DNA from: Adiantum capillus-veneris
Taxonomy: Eukaryota; Streptophyta; Polypodiopsida; Polypodiales; Pteridaceae
Direction: 5' to 3'
DNA: 64,000 nt
NCBI GenBank assembly: GCA_014529385.2
Contig: CM043967.1
Location: forward strand, 7,346,501 to 7,410,500
The position numbers and the translations under genes are program-made. The notes beneath the pieces are model-generated. The model did no database searches. It was not told the DNA's origin and was given only the letters and a program-made list of their open reading frames with translations. This document shows positions 44,031-56,883 of this stretch, in pieces; position 1 is the stretch's first letter; every line of letters begins with the position of its first letter.

Positions 44031-46038
44031 AGCTTCACATCTTTCATACCTTGAGGATTAGATAGAAAAAGGTGTGCCTTGACCCCACCTATGGATGGTT
44101 TGCAGGGTATATCTTTCTCATTGGTTGACCTTTTTTTGTCCCGCTGTATTTTCACATTGCCCCCATGTAGACCAATATCTGAGAAAACTAGTTCCAAAGC
44201 CTCTAGAGCAACTTGTCGTTCAGATGACTTTTTGATTTTCCAAGCAAACCCAATGTACAGATATACCAACTTCTCTACAATTCGGCAGAGAGCATGCATT
44301 GTACAAATATGGACATTAACAAGTGGTATATTCAAAACTGGTCGGAAATTAGAGTCTTGATTGTGACGAGTAGGAGCCTTTCACCACCACTTTGGGTCCA
44401 TCACTTTTGTAGGTTCCATGCAATACAAGCATGGAGCCTTTGCCATGGCACCCATTCCACAATTATACATACACTTCAGTGTTTTGAGGTCACTTGCAAG
44501 ATGCCATTGAACTTGAAAGTCTCCTCTCCCATCTACAGCCAATATCTCTCCTCGATTCATTTGCCTATCAATGATGTCTGGAATAGGGGTTTGATGGAAC
44601 ACCCAAAATAAAATGTCATGGTCTTCTTTCTTTACATGCAAGATCAATCCTTATGAGATACAAAAATTAAATCTAAAATTCACGTACAATAGAGGGCTTG
44701 CTAGAGTTGCAAAATTGGAGATAACTGGATTACCTAGAATGTACCAAGCCACCATATGTTTGTTTCTGATTGACCACTGAAGTATAAAGGGTCATCAGTG
44801 GGACATTTGGAAAGGGCCTGATTCATTTAATGTGATTGTAACTCGCTCTAGCTTCTTCTCTTTAAGAATCTCACACTCATCTAGCTTCAAAACAAAATGT
44901 AGAACACCACCTGTCTCTTCGAATGTGATATTGTAGAACTCTACCATTCTAGTTTGCAGCAAAGTGAGGTCCATGAAGATATTGTTGTACTCATCATAAG
45001 TGACAATAGTTCCCTGTGAGCTATAAATATCTTGAATATGAAATGGACATCCAATGAAGTCAGTCTGTTCATTATTGAGCTGTAGTCTTTCCTTCAAAAC
45101 ACTTGCAATTGTTGGTAAAAGCTTAGACTTTATTCCCTTCTTCACAAACATGGAAGAGGTAGAATGTTGAATAGCTGAGTAACCTCTTTTACTAACTCCA
45201 AGGGAGTCCAATGTACCATGTATATGCTTGGTAGGCACTGCATTCTTTGAAATGAATCTGTCACAACGACATCTCATTGCAAAACTTTAAACTTTTTGTC
45301 ATGCATGATATCCTTTGCAAGACCACTAGTTATCAATGGCTTTAAGTGCTTTCCTACATTGGCCTTCGGGTCTATGTTTTCTTTGTCTGGATAGATGAAA
45401 TCTCTACAAAGAAAGCATAACTAACATAAACAAACACTTAGATTGATTTATATTAATTAGACAGTTTACAATGATCACTTCAATGCTTGGATTCTTTTCT
45501 TAAGGCCGCCAGAGCCTACCTTCAACGTTTCAAGATTCCGTAGTTTCTTCTTTCGCACACGAGTGCCTAACATTGTCTCTTTGTTTTGTAATGACCGTAC
45601 CTTTGTTCGCAAGACCTGTGATTCTTGTGTGTACTGCATTACAATCTTTTGGTCCTCATGATGCAAGTTTGAAAGTTTTTGAATCTCATCTACTTGGTGC
45701 TTCACCATGTCTTTATAAGTTTCTGATTTGTTGTTTAGAGCTTTACAGTAGCCAAGCAATCCATTGTCTCCATTACCTGCAAAGCTCAATAAGTTAGTGG
45801 GATTTGAAAATGTTGGGAAAGCATTTGTCATGGGATTCAATGGATAGAGTGAGCCTTTTGTCCAAATATCTAAATGTTTTGCTCCCTTTGCTCTGAGTCT
45901 CTCTGTGATGATCGGTGTCACTTTGATGTTAGTTTTGCCTCGCTTACACAGTGGTGTATATTGGGGATCCAGGTCAATGTGTAGAAGATAGAAGGGTCTC
46001 TTAAGGAGGAGATTTGTCAGGGTGGAAGAAGAAGCCAT
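43640..46038 (-). pseudogene. DDE-type transposase gene of element C, superfamily unassigned
   Basis: The ATG at 46038 starts MASSSTLTNLLLKRPFY. A coiled-coil stretch (45800-45475) follows, then RDFIYPDKENIDPKANVGKH L, GTLDSLGVSKRGYSAIQ and GVLHFVLKLDECEILKEKKL (candidate first catalytic Asp), CPTDDPLYFSGQSETNIWWL, and AVDGRGDFQVQWHLASDLKT LKCMYN (candidate second Asp) with a PCLYC zinc pair. VHICTMHALCRIVEKLVYL and the WKKLHL exon complete it. The Asp..Asp..PCxxC..H order is that of a DDE transposase, but it lacks the TNP2 sequence of plant CACTA elements. At least two frameshifts (near 45275 and 44800) are present. Exon borders are uncertain. Confidence 0.6.
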
Positions 46039-46352
46039 GTGTGCAACAGGGCAAGAAAGGGAGTATATCTTTAAGGGCAGCGCACAAACAGTGCGAGGGT
46101 AGTAAAGAGAGAGCAGGTTTGGAAGGATATTTCCTTTACTCATACATTCCATGTACATGAAACTCCCTCCAATTCTAGGACGTTCACTAAATGCAACTGA
46201 AAACAAATTATTCTTCAATCATCACGGTCGTTATGACACTGTGGCAAGAATCTACTTGTAAGTACACTTTTCGAATGGTTATTCCAACTTTACATTTTCT
46301 TTTACCACACCTATTTTCTAGAGAGAGAAATTCAAATTTCTATTTTTCTTAG

Positions 46353-46387
46353 AAGGCCCTCCAAATGACCTCCAAAATTTCCTAATG
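46353..46387 (-). repeat. Right terminal inverted repeat of C
   Basis: AAGGCCCTCCAAATGACCTC ending AAAATTTCCTAATG; partner of 35305-35339. Confidence 0.92.
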
Positions 46388-48350
46388 CACTGAGAAAGAC
46401 ATTGTGCTTTCCCTAGTTCAGTGTTTTCTATTGCGATCAAATCTGATTTGACCTGCCCTAGATCATCCATCTATCCTTGCACTGCAGCAAGCATGGCCTC
46501 AAAGATTCCAGATCCTGACTGATTTGGATGCCTTTTCTTAGAAGACGGGGTTGGTATCTTCTGAATAACACGAGCATCATAACTCTCTGGCTATTCTGTT
46601 AGCTTCTTAGCTAGACCCTCCATGATCTTAGCTGTCAGTTCTTGCTACTCTTGCTGTTCATCAACTACCTTCTCTTTGCCCTTAGCCTTCCAGACTTCTC
46701 TCTGCTGAGTCCATTCATTGGTTTCAAGAATGATCGGTTTCATAGGCTTGTCTCGAAGTTCTTCAATAATCACCCCTTTACTGTGAGTGACTGCCCGTAC
46801 TGGAACTGATTCTGGGGCTTTTGCCTAAGTATTGGGTGCATCTGGATACTGACTTGCAAAGTGTCCATATTTCCCACAACTATACTACTTAAGACTTTGC
46901 TTCTAGAAATTTCCACGACCTTGGCCTCTGCCAGTACCCCCTTGGTATCTGTTGCACCCAGTACCAGTCCCACTGGTACCTGAATTTTCCTCTTTAGGTT
47001 CGTTGGTCGTCTCTACCTTAGCTGATTCGTCATCTGTAAAGGCAATTAGAGACAGATCCTTATCTTTCTTAAAATGATGGATTCGAATGCCACAGTTATT
47101 CCATAGATGGCCATATGCCTTGTAGTACGTGCACGATGGGAATTCATTGGAAACATGATCTTTGGATTTGCATTTGGAGCACCAGGTTTCCATCTTCCTA
47201 ACAAGTGGTCTAGTTTGGTTGATTTCACCAATCTGCCTGGTCATTTCATCAATTTTCCAGGACCAAGGCCCTTTCTTATCCTTTTCCTTGCTCTTTTAAT
47301 CTAAACTACTATCAGGAAGTCTCACTGGAGTTGGAATTCTTCGTAGAAGAGTTGCCACTGCTAGACCTTCACTTCTTATAGCTTCGCTCCTTCTTGGCTT
47401 GCTGCTCGAGCTTCAGAGCTCTCTACACCAAGTCATTAAACTTCTTTGTGGGTGAAGGTACCTCTTGCTCTCTCAGCTTCTTGTTGTGAAATCCATTCAA
47501 AAACCATGCATGCAGTCTTTTTTCTGAAGGTGGTTCTTGCAGCTGCATGGTCAACTCTATGATCTTTTCCACATAGCTTCTTACAGACAATTTTCCTTTC
47601 CTGATCTTATCCAGCTCCTAGAGAATGTCTTCATTGCCTCTATTGTCTGAGTACTCAAGCCTGAAAGCCTTGATCAGTTTATTGTAAGACCTAAGCTAGC
47701 AAGCTGGATAGTGATAATACCATTTTCTTGCTGCATCCTTCAATGTTTGAGGAAAATACTCTCCCCAGTCATCTTCTTTTATCCAGCATATTGCTCAAAG
47801 GCTTGAATGTGGACATCAGGATCCTCTTTTTTCCCGCCTTTGAAAACTGGAAAAGAGATCTTTAAAGAAGTAGTGTAATCATGCTTGTCTGTATCATCTC
47901 TGGTTCCTTTGGTCTTGGTAGCCTGACTGCGTATGGATGACTTCCTGTAATGACCAATGTCAACATCCCAGGAACCTTCCATTTTAGTTGCAGTCTCACT
48001 CTCTACCTTGTCCTTCTTGCTTGTACTATGATGACTGCCTTTGCTACCCTTGGCCTCAGTGGTCTTGTGTGTGGACCTCGAACCTTGAGTCCTGGTTCTG
48101 TGTTCCTCACACTTACCCTCCTCCTCCTTGAGTGACTGGGATGCTGAGAGTCTCTGGCCTCTTCATATCAGACTCTCTTACTGACACTTCTAGAATAGGG
48201 TCCACTCGTGTGGAATCAGTGCAAAATCTGGTTGATGATTTTCAACCATGGCTGACTCTAGGGTGGCATGTTTGTAGCTAAGAATTCTAATTGGGAGACA
48301 GAGATCGCTGGTCTAAGAGCAATCAATTCTAGCCATTGTGATCACCAAAA
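46388..48350 (-). pseudogene. gag relic of element A, inverted copy
   Basis: Minus-strand pieces read SLKISFPVFKGGKKEDPDVH (47850), AARKWYYHYPACQ (about 47710), and a better-preserved nucleocapsid: KMETWCSKCKSKDHVSNEFP SC, YYKAYGHLWNNCGIRIHH. Stops interrupt it repeatedly. It lacks the 114-bp duplication of the plus-strand copy. Following it on the minus strand is the target of element C. Confidence 0.82.
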
Positions 48351-48841
48351 TGGAATGAGAGGTGGCCTCTTCAGACAGCTATTCCAATGTTAGAGTTCAG
48401 AGCTACTGATTATCTAGGCAGTTCGGTTAGTGAGGCTTGGAATTAAGTATTGGATTGAAATAGAGAACTGAACTGAAATAATGTACTGAAATGGAAGACA
48501 CAAACTGGAAGACTGGTAATGGTATTATAGATTCAAATCAGTAGTACAAAGATAATCAGTACAATGTACAACAAGCTTAAGCTCATATGAAGTCTAAGGA
48601 TTGATTACAGGAGTAAGTGATTACAGAGTTGAAAGCCAAAGGCTTATGGAGCTAAAAGTCTAGAAGCAAAATCTCGTAAGCGAAAAGTCCAAAAAGCCCT
48701 GGATATAGTGTAGCGGCTCCTATCTATAGACTTATAGAGTTACTGCAATAATTGTTGTAATTAATACCAGTGTAGCAGTTCCCGCTGGTCGGCTTGCTAA
48801 GGAGCGGTTCCCACGTGTTGGGACTGTCCTCGCCTTCTACA
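48351..48841 (-). repeat. Middle LTR of element A, inverted
   Basis: On the minus strand it starts TGTAGAAGGC at 48841 and ends CATTCCA at 48351 (491 bp). It is preceded by a purine tract (AAGAAAGGAGGGAAGGA) and followed by TTTTGGTGATCACAATGGC, so both 3'-LTR and 5'-LTR neighbours are present, as in a shared LTR of a tandem dimer. Confidence 0.9.
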
Positions 48842-51800
48842 TCCTTCCCTCCTTTCTTGAATTTTGGTATAAACCAAAATTTCCTTTTGACAGGGAAAAA
48901 AAATCCACCGTCTAATCTGGATTTGGTGTTGAGAAAACCAGTCTGGTTTTCTGAGTTGGCCGATGTTCCTCATGATAGTACTCTTTCGGTATTGCTAGCT
49001 TTATGCCGTACTTCTCACTTGTTGAGTGCTTGACACCCATGTAGTTATAATTCCAAGGGTACCCATCCTATGAGATTCCAGTGCCTACTAGATAGCTGTG
49101 AAAATCTGCAATCTAATTTTGAGATGGAACTATCCAGTATCCTTCCACTAAACCCGCTTCCTCTTGCCCTTCTTCTTCTCTGGTGCCTCAGAAGTCCTAG
49201 TGCTAGTATTTTCCTTTTGAATAAGTCTATAAAATGGCCTCCTGCTCAAGATGATCCCTCCTTTCTATGGTTATCTCAAATGCATAACGCATGAGGGCGT
49301 TGTAATTTTTGGTGTCGGGATCATATAAACTGCATTTTCCCTTAGTTAGACGGGTTTTGGCCATTTTATGACAATGCGAGGCTGTGTGAATCCATCCTTG
49401 CGGGAGTGGCTGATTGGTCTTCAGTCTACTAGCTTCAAACAGAATCTTTGCCATTTCTTTGTATTGTGATCCCAGTCCTAGCTTGGTAGTGATATCCTTT
49501 TCAGGAATCTTGGAGGACTCCACAGTCATTTGAAGTAACTGATTTGTGAATGGCAATGTCCTTTTTGAGGGCATTATTGACAAGTGATTGCTAGGTTTTC
49601 CATTCCATGGTGGCTCGCTCATACCAGTCACGAAGTCATCGGTGATGTTGAGATAAGTGAGCCGATCTACTGATTTCGGATGTTCAAATACAAGGCTGGG
49701 AAGACTCTTGGCAGTTCCACCTCCTTGGTAGGTAAAGCATACAGGAGTACTGAAGAATTAGGTACAACCTCCAAAAAATTGAGAACAGTTTGGTTCTCTT
49801 GCTACATCATCTTCCTAGTAATTTGGACCAGCTGAAAGATTTTTTGGAGAGTAGTTGCATGTTCTCCTACTGACATTTGGGTTCAGGGTCCTTTACTACT
49901 GATAGGCTAATCTTCAATGATGGCCTGCACCCTTTGATCACCTCTGGCAATCTACATCTGGAGCAAGAGTTCTTTTAATTGAATCCTAGCCTCCATCATA
50001 CATATGTATGTAGGTCTGTTTCCTAGTAGCAAATCCAATTCAATAGCTATGAAGTGGTGATCTACAGTAGACCGTCTGCCAATGTGAATTGACTGTCATA
50101 TCATCATAAGTCAATGTCCACTCAGGTACCCTTTCTAGTAGCTGAATACTGATGGGATTAACAGGTAGGTGACATAGCTCTTGATCATGAAAAGTAGCCA
50201 ACTTCCAGTGCTAAACCATCTCCTTGGCTCCTACATACAGCCTTTGGAAGCGTTGCAAATCAGAGATAAGAGTGTCATCCTCAAAATATCGTCTAGTAAT
50301 ATGAGCTTGTTGATGTGAAGAGTGTTGTTCATCAGCTTCAAAAGATTCAGTCACAGCTTTGGCTTTTCCTTTGCTAGAAATGTGTCGTGATTGGTGTACT
50401 GGAGGTTCTCCAGTGTTGCCCTTAGTGTGTTGGTCACTGCCTTGCTGCTGATGATCATCCGACTATACTGGTCTTGTTGGTCCTAATCAGTACCTGGATT
50501 GCCTTTGTTGGGTCCACTGCCCCCAATTGCAATTGATCATCCAGCTCCAGAGCCTGAGGGTGGGGAAGGAGGAGAATCATCATCATCGTCATGCTTGTCA
50601 TGCCCTTCCTCCTCATGTTCTTCTTTCTACTCAGACTCCTTTAGTATCATCTTGATTACTGATATGATCCATAATGGCCTGAAATACCCAAGGTTGTATT
50701 ATATTCAGTGATCTTATCTTCCAGATCACTCTGAATAGACTCAATGAGTATTCTTATCACTCCAAATCATAATGGCCTGATTTACCAAGGCTGTATTATA
50801 TTCAGTGATCTTATCTTCCAAATCACACTGAATAGACTCAATGAGTGCCTTCAAATCATCCATATTCAGGGTTACTTTTTCTTGTGGATTCAAGATATCA
50901 ACAAGGTTACTATGTATGAATCTCTCTGCAAGGAAATCCTTTAACACGGTGTGGGTGGCTAGTAGTTCTTTGAAATCTACACGCTTCATACGTAGCAAAT
51001 TTTGAAGTCTATCAGCATCTCTCAAAGCAGCTTCCTTCTCTTCATTCAGTCATCGATTTTTGGTTTCTAGTTTTAGCATCTTTGTCTGCAGCTCATTAAT
51101 TGTTTGAGTTGACTGATTCTCAACAATAGCATTCCTGAGAGACTATTTAGTAATATTTTTCTGCGGTTCCTGAATCTGATGTTGGCTGCTTCCCAATTCT
51201 TCTTTCATCCTAACCACTTTTTCATTGGAAACTAATACATCCATCATCTGTCCTAAGGAATGGACAATAGTGCTCCATGATGCTTGGATGATCGCTGAGC
51301 AGCCATCAACTACTGTGGTTGAATCAGATTTAGCTGGCTCATAAACCATGACTGGAGCCATGGGTAATGTTGCAAAATCTGGTTTTTGAAGTACTGATCT
51401 GTCTTCGAGAGGGTTATTCTGCAACTGTTGCAACTGATCCTTCTTGACCACTGATAGAGCCAGTTTACTAAAAGGAGAGCTAGTGACCGGACTGGCAAGT
51501 GCTTTGCCCTTTCCTTTGCCAATATCAGTTTCCATATGTTCAATGCTTGTTATCCATTCAAAGGTTGCTTCTTGCATGCCTTTTTCAGTGCTGACTAATT
51601 GTTTGAGTTTGCTCTTTGGGCATTGCTGAAGTTTAGCCTTTAGAAGATTTTTCAGTGGGCAGAGGCTAGACCTGACGCTCAAGTTTCTTCAATAGATCGG
51701 TACTCTTTTCTAATAGAATCCTGGGTTTCTTTGAGCTGCTAACCTCAGCTTGTGCGGCCTTCCTCTTCTGTCCAGTGATGGCCATTTGATTACCTGGGTC

Positions 51801-52118
51801 CTCTTCATCTAAAGATAACTCCACATTGTTAGTTAATGGATTAGGCTTAGGACTCCAAGCCAGCTTTACCTGGGGAAAGGCCTCTGGAGAAGTAGCCCAG
51901 TACAAAAACTTCCAGGCATACCAAGCTTTGAATAGACTCTGTGACTTTAGCTTAGTAGTCTATTGTAAGACGTTGTGAGATAAAATTTGGCATACATTGA
52001 CTTTGGCTTTATCATCCAGAATTTCTGCCAACAGCATTGGAAACAGTTTCTCAGACACATATGTTGGATTGTTTTTTAGACTGACCGCTTTTGCAATAAA
52101 CATGTAGGCTGAGGGAAC
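48842..52118 (-). pseudogene. 3' ORF of element A, inverted copy
   Basis: The extra coding region between integrase and 3' LTR, on the minus strand. Blocks read AITGQKRKAAQAEVSSSKKP RILLEKS (51780), MEVEST-like low-conservation pieces, APVMVYEPAKSDSTTVVDG CSAIIQASW (51330), coiled-coil NSLQKKEA-type sequence near 51050, and YNALMRYAFEITIERRDHLE (49260-49300). It is paralogous to 53490-60791. No domain recognised. It is basic, disordered and coiled-coil, and too long to be an LTR leader. Multiple stops and shifts are present. Confidence 0.6.
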
Positions 52119-52119
52119 A

Positions 52120-52500
52120 TCTAGTCACCACTAGAATGACACCTTTCAGAATGGTGTATGGTACTGAAGTTGTAGTGCCTATTGAATTTGCAATTTCCAG
52201 TCTCAGAATGGCAGCTGAATATGGATTAGATTTTAATCACAATCTCAAATAAAGACTAGAGGAATTATTGCAACTAGATGAGTTACGACAAAGAGCCATG
52301 TTGAAACAGGAGACTATTTAGCAACACAGAAAGCACTGGCATGATAGAAGGATAAAGGTTAGGGAGTTTCAGAAGGGTGACTTAGTTTTTCTATATCAAT
52401 CCAAACCCGACCCTAAGAAACCGAATTTGAAGATAGCTTGGTCTGGTCCATTTGAAGTTGATTGGGTATTTTTAAATGGCACAGTGAGGCTGAAAGATTT
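52120..52500 (+). pseudogene. Integrase C-terminal relic of element A
   Basis: One frame with two stops reads GTEVVVPIEFAISSLRMAAE YGLDFN, RLEELLQLDELRQRAMLKQE, HRKHWHDRRIKVREFQKGDL VFLYQ and WSGPFEVDWVFLNGTVRLKD L. This is the end of the Ty3/gypsy integrase core plus the GPF/Y module (GPFEV). The catalytic D,D,E part is absent on the left because the inversion breakpoint falls at about 52119. Confidence 0.85.
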
Positions 52501-53749
52501 ATCTAGATTATTGTTGTGTCAGGTTTTTATAATGGGCCCAAGATCAAGTTATATTATTCTAATGTCAAGGAGACCTCCAGAGGTGATGATACTGGTATTC
52601 TAGGTACTGATGACAAAGGATTGTCAGACACGGCTTTTCTAAATCTTTTCCATGTCAACCGAGTATCAGAACTAGTAAAGTCTCAGTATGAAAAACCAGT
52701 GCCAGTGAGACAGAGCCAGTGGAGTTTCAAAATCGATACCGGTTTCTATGGGGAAAAGGGCCAATTGGAATGAATGTGTTAATCATTAAGGAGATTATTA
52801 AACAAAATGGCCAATGCATGTATGCCACGTTGCCACCAATGCACATAACTCTAGGAATGGTAAGTAGTGGAGCTTTTATGGTGCGTACACGTATAACAAT
52901 GAGGGATGTCGGCACTCTTCCTCACAAGTCTCATGCACGACAACTACCTGCTATCACACACTTGCCATCGCCCAGCTCTGAGAACTCTTCGCTCTAACCT
53001 GAAACCTCCTCGTTGACAGATTCTGCTTGTCCCTATCTACCACTGCCTGATACACCTCTGCGAGTTAGGATACACAAGTATGTCTTCTTCCTCTACATAT
53101 TTGCAATCATTGCAATGTATGGGTTGCAAGAAAATGTCAGAGAGCATGCAGGACAGAATGGATGAGACTGTAGCAGTCATTACTTCTATTTAGGCTTCCC
53201 TACCACTCATTCCATACAGCAAGATACACAGATATGTGTTTAATGAGCAGACAAAAATGCAGCCATTATTAAACAGAACCTCGATTATTTTGATGTTGAT
53301 GAAGGGAGTTCCACTGTTAACGGGATTAAAATAACAATGACACCTAAAGATATTGCTTATGCCTTCAGATTGCCCAACGAGAAAAAGCCCAGCACAGCAT
53401 CTGCAGACCAAATCAGTCTAGCTCTTAAGGAAGATGAAGCAGCTAGAAAGAAAAGGTAGGAAAGGGATTCTAGTAGCTAGACTGGATGTTCCCTTAGCCT
53501 ACAGGTTTATTGTAGAATCTGTTAGTCTGAAAAACAATCCGATATATGTGTCTGAGAAATTGTTTGCAAAGTTGTTGGCAAAAGGGCTGGATGATAAATC
53601 CAAAATCAATCTATGCCAAATTTTATCTCACAACATCTGACAGCAGGCTACTAAGCTAAAGTCACGGAGTCTATTCAAAGCTTGGTATGTCTGGCAGTTT
53701 TTGTACTGGGCTACTGCTCCAGAGGCCTTTCCCCAGGTAAAGCTGGCTT
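52501..53749 (+). pseudogene. 3' ORF region of element A, plus copy, first part
   Basis: After the integrase, frames read FYNGPKIKLYYSNVKETSRG, VNRVSELVKSQYEKPVPV, then MTPKDIAYAFRLPNEKKPST (53340-53390) and GILVARLDVPLAYRFIVESV SLKNNPIYVSEKL (53460-53560). The PKDIAYAFRLP phrase resembles the start of plant retroelement-associated mobile domains, but I cannot assign a family. Interrupted at 53750 by element D. Confidence 0.5.
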
Positions 53750-54364
53750 AACACTTGGTCATCAAAAAGTACACCTAAATTGCGAAAAATACACCTCACC
53801 TTGAATTTGGCCAAAAGTTCTCAAAAAACTAAAAAAACATCAATTTTTGGAGCAACTTAAAAAAATAACAGTGAACATTGTCAAAAAGACTTCAATTTTT
53901 TGAACTAAAATCAATATAGAAAGTTTTGTAAGATGAAAAAGTACAAATATTCGTTAAAAAATTACAGAACATTCCACTAAAAAAACAATTACATCCTTGA
54001 AAGCTTACAATTGAAGACTCAAGGCTTTCAATTACAATTCTTAAAACCTTTCCATCAAAATTTTTATGGTTTGTTGATAAAGATGACCAAACTTCTTCAA
54101 AGTGAGACCATAAACAAGAATGTTCATATCCTCCAAGTTTAATTTATTGATGTGTGGTTTGCTATTTTTTGTTTTCTTGTTCTTAATCACCTTGATCACC
54201 TCAAGTAGTACTTACTTGTATTTGTATCTTCTCAAACTAATTTGTATCAATGAACATCAATTGAATACAAATTTGCAATACACTTGTCTTGTAGAATACA
54301 CGAGTATGAAGACTTTTGTTCATTTGTTGTGTATAAGTATTTCAGGATTCAAGGTTTTTTAATT

Positions 54365-54680
54365 CTAGAAGACAAGAGTACTTTAATCTTGTATTCCAAA
54401 ATACAAGTTTTAGCACTTCTCTATTTTAGAACACAACATTGTAGCAATTTTGTATTTTAGAACACAAAATTACAACACAAGTGTATTCTAGAATACAAGT
54501 TTGTAACCCATGCGTATTCTAAAATACAAGTTTGTAGCACAAGTGTATTCTGAAATACAAGTTTGAAGTACAAGTGTATTCTGGAATACAAGTTTGTAGC
54601 ACAAGTGTATTCTAAAATACAAGTTTGTAGCATAGGTGTATTCTAGAATACAACTTTGCTACAATCTTGTATTCCAAAAC
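54365..54680. repeat. ~31-bp minisatellite in element D
   Basis: GTGTATTCTAGAATACAAGT plus TTGTAGCACAA repeats about eight to nine times with substitutions. Each unit contains the palindrome GTATTCTAGAATAC or a close variant. Confidence 0.88.
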
Positions 54681-54985
54681 ACAACAAGAAGGTTTTCCTC
54701 TCTCCAGAGGTCGTATCTACGTATATCTTTTCCATTTCCATCTCCATCTACATCTTCATGTTCTCCATCTCCTTGTTCTTTGTGTGAGTTTGCTTTATCT
54801 TCACGTGTGTACTTTGCGTGGTTATGTGCAAATCATTTTAGCGTTTTTGTGCGCGCGCGAAGTTTAAAGGCAATTTTCGGGTCCAGAACTTCGATAAGCA
54901 TATTCAACATTCCAGGAAATTCTCCAGTAAGTGTCATGGGGTTTTACCCCCCTTTCAAAGTTGTTTATGCCCTCAGAATTTTGTT

Positions 54986-56443
54986 TTGAGCATCACAGCA
55001 GAAGATAGTTTTCAGCCATACAAAAAAATTCATGTGCATCTTACAGAAAACATGTATTGGTGTGGAGGTTATAATTACACATGCATGATGGATTGTAGAT
55101 ACAAAAAGAGAGCTATGTTTTGTCAATCTTGTGCAAAGAAAGCTTCCATTAGTTGTTTGATACATTGGTTGTGTAGATCTTTGTACACATGGTGCGGATT
55201 TATTGTTATATGCATAAGGACACAACAAGAAAGCAAGTGTGATTCTTCTATTCTTGATGTACTTTTCAATGACTGTAGGTTGTATGTTATAAACTACTCT
55301 CTTTGGTCTTTCTTGGTTAGACAAGTACTTGTTGTAAGAGATTTGTAAGATGATGTGGTTAGCTTGGAGATTGAACCGTTGAGTGGTTCTTTAACCACTC
55401 CGCAAGAGATAGTGTGAATACTATTGCAGCACCTATTGTTGTTGAGACACTAAAGCAAGGGAGATGTAACTAGCATAATACACTTGCTTTTGGTATCATT
55501 TTGTTAACATATAAAGATCTATTGTGCCATAACTAAAGACATACTTTGATTTTTTTCTTTAAATACACATAAATTCTTAATTTTCTAATTAAGAAAGCCT
55601 TGAAATATGATGGATTTTTTAATCTTCTTTGTTTAATTTTTTTGCAAATTTTATATCTTGTTGTTTTTAAGGATATATTTTGGATTTGGCATGCTTGATA
55701 TAGCAAGAATTTATGGTTCTTTTGTCGATGTTTGCAGGCTTGCAGCTTCTTCTTTGTAAAGACTTCTCCTTCTGGTGATGCTCATGTTTTGAAGAAGAAA
55801 AGAAGAGGTCAACAATCTAATCGCGTTAATTAATATTCATCTTCTCTAATTGGTTTAGGTCGTACAAGTTTACTCACTCCCTCACATAGTAAACTTGCTC
55901 CCATTAGTCCTCACTTTCAAGCACTTAGGATGCGTGTGTCAATCGTCGCTAGAGTAGATTCTAGAACACAACTGCTTCCACCTCCTTTTGCTTTTGAAAA
56001 GGGTGCTCCTCAACAACATTTGCTAGTTGCTCATCAATTTCTAGAACAAAGGTATTGACGAGACTTTACCGATGGTGCCTTTACAGAGAGTCATTGTTCC
56101 CCCTAGAGGTATGCTTGCTACCTCTCATAAACAAAAGAAAGCATCAACTCATGATGTTCAAATCCTTTGGGCGCATGTATGACACAAGAAGCGTGAAGTT
56201 CATGCTTATCAATTCAAGTAGGTGTTTTTGGGCACAATCAAACAATTATCGAACCTCTTATTTCTTTATGTCGTTGATGATAAAGGTCTCAACAATGAGG
56301 AAAGCGTTTTCAAAGTGGTAGGTTATCTTGTTGATGTCAGAGAAAATACCTCGCACAATATCTTATATTGTCTTCTAGAAGGGAAAGAAAAACAATTTGT
56401 GAATGACAAAGAGAAGAAATATGCTTTCAAACTTGCTTCATAA
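54986..56443 (+). pseudogene. Unrecognised ORF remnants of element D
   Basis: The 54986-55348 frame reads SFQPYKKIHVHLTENMYWCG GYNYTCMMDCRYKKRAMFCQ in two adjacent stretches and is Cys-rich (C-x6-C, C-x2-C spacings), suggesting a zinc-binding module. A second frame with stops (about 55860-56443) ends VFLGTIKQLSNLLFLYVVDD KGLNNEESVFKVVGYLVDVR. No known domain recognised. Confidence 0.3.
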
Positions 56444-56883
56444 TTTTAGTTTTTAGTTTTGTTTATGAAGCTTTGTTGCAAAAGTAGAGATAATCTTGTT
56501 ACTTAACTTTTTGAAAAATTAGATGCAAAAGTTGGCGTTTGTAAATTATAAGCATGTGTTTTATTTGCATTTCTCATCACAATAGTGAAATTACAAAGTT
56601 TATGTTTTATTAATTGGTCAAAAATTGATGTCATTATGGGAATGTAATTTTTTTGAGTTAACATGTGATTGTAAATTCGTCAATTCTCCATTGTTTTCAA
56701 GATCATTCATTGTTAAATGAAGCATGATGTAGAAATTTTAAGATTTTTTAGCCATAACTTTTTTTGAAAAAACTTGCGAGCTTTAATGCTCATTTTTTGA
56801 GTTTTTTGGGCTATTTTTGGGTTTTTTTGTGGCAATCAAAAGTACACCTCATGCCCTGTTGTAATTTTTGATGATGGAGTGTC

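Larger units (their letters stand above)
53750..56883 (+). mobile_element. TIR element D (3.1 kb, GCTT target duplication)
   Basis: Inserted in the A 3' ORF. GCTT occurs at 53746-53749 and 56884-56887, while the inverted paralogue near 51860 has one copy. Ends are AACACTTGGTCATCAAAAAG and, reversed, GACACTCCATCATCAAAAAT: an imperfect repeat of about 26 bp. The interior has AT-rich sequence, a minisatellite (about 54365-54680) and ORF remnants (54986-55348 Cys-rich; 55860-56443). No transposase motif recognised. A 4-bp duplication occurs in Chapaev and Sola-type elements, but the assignment is open. Confidence 0.72.
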
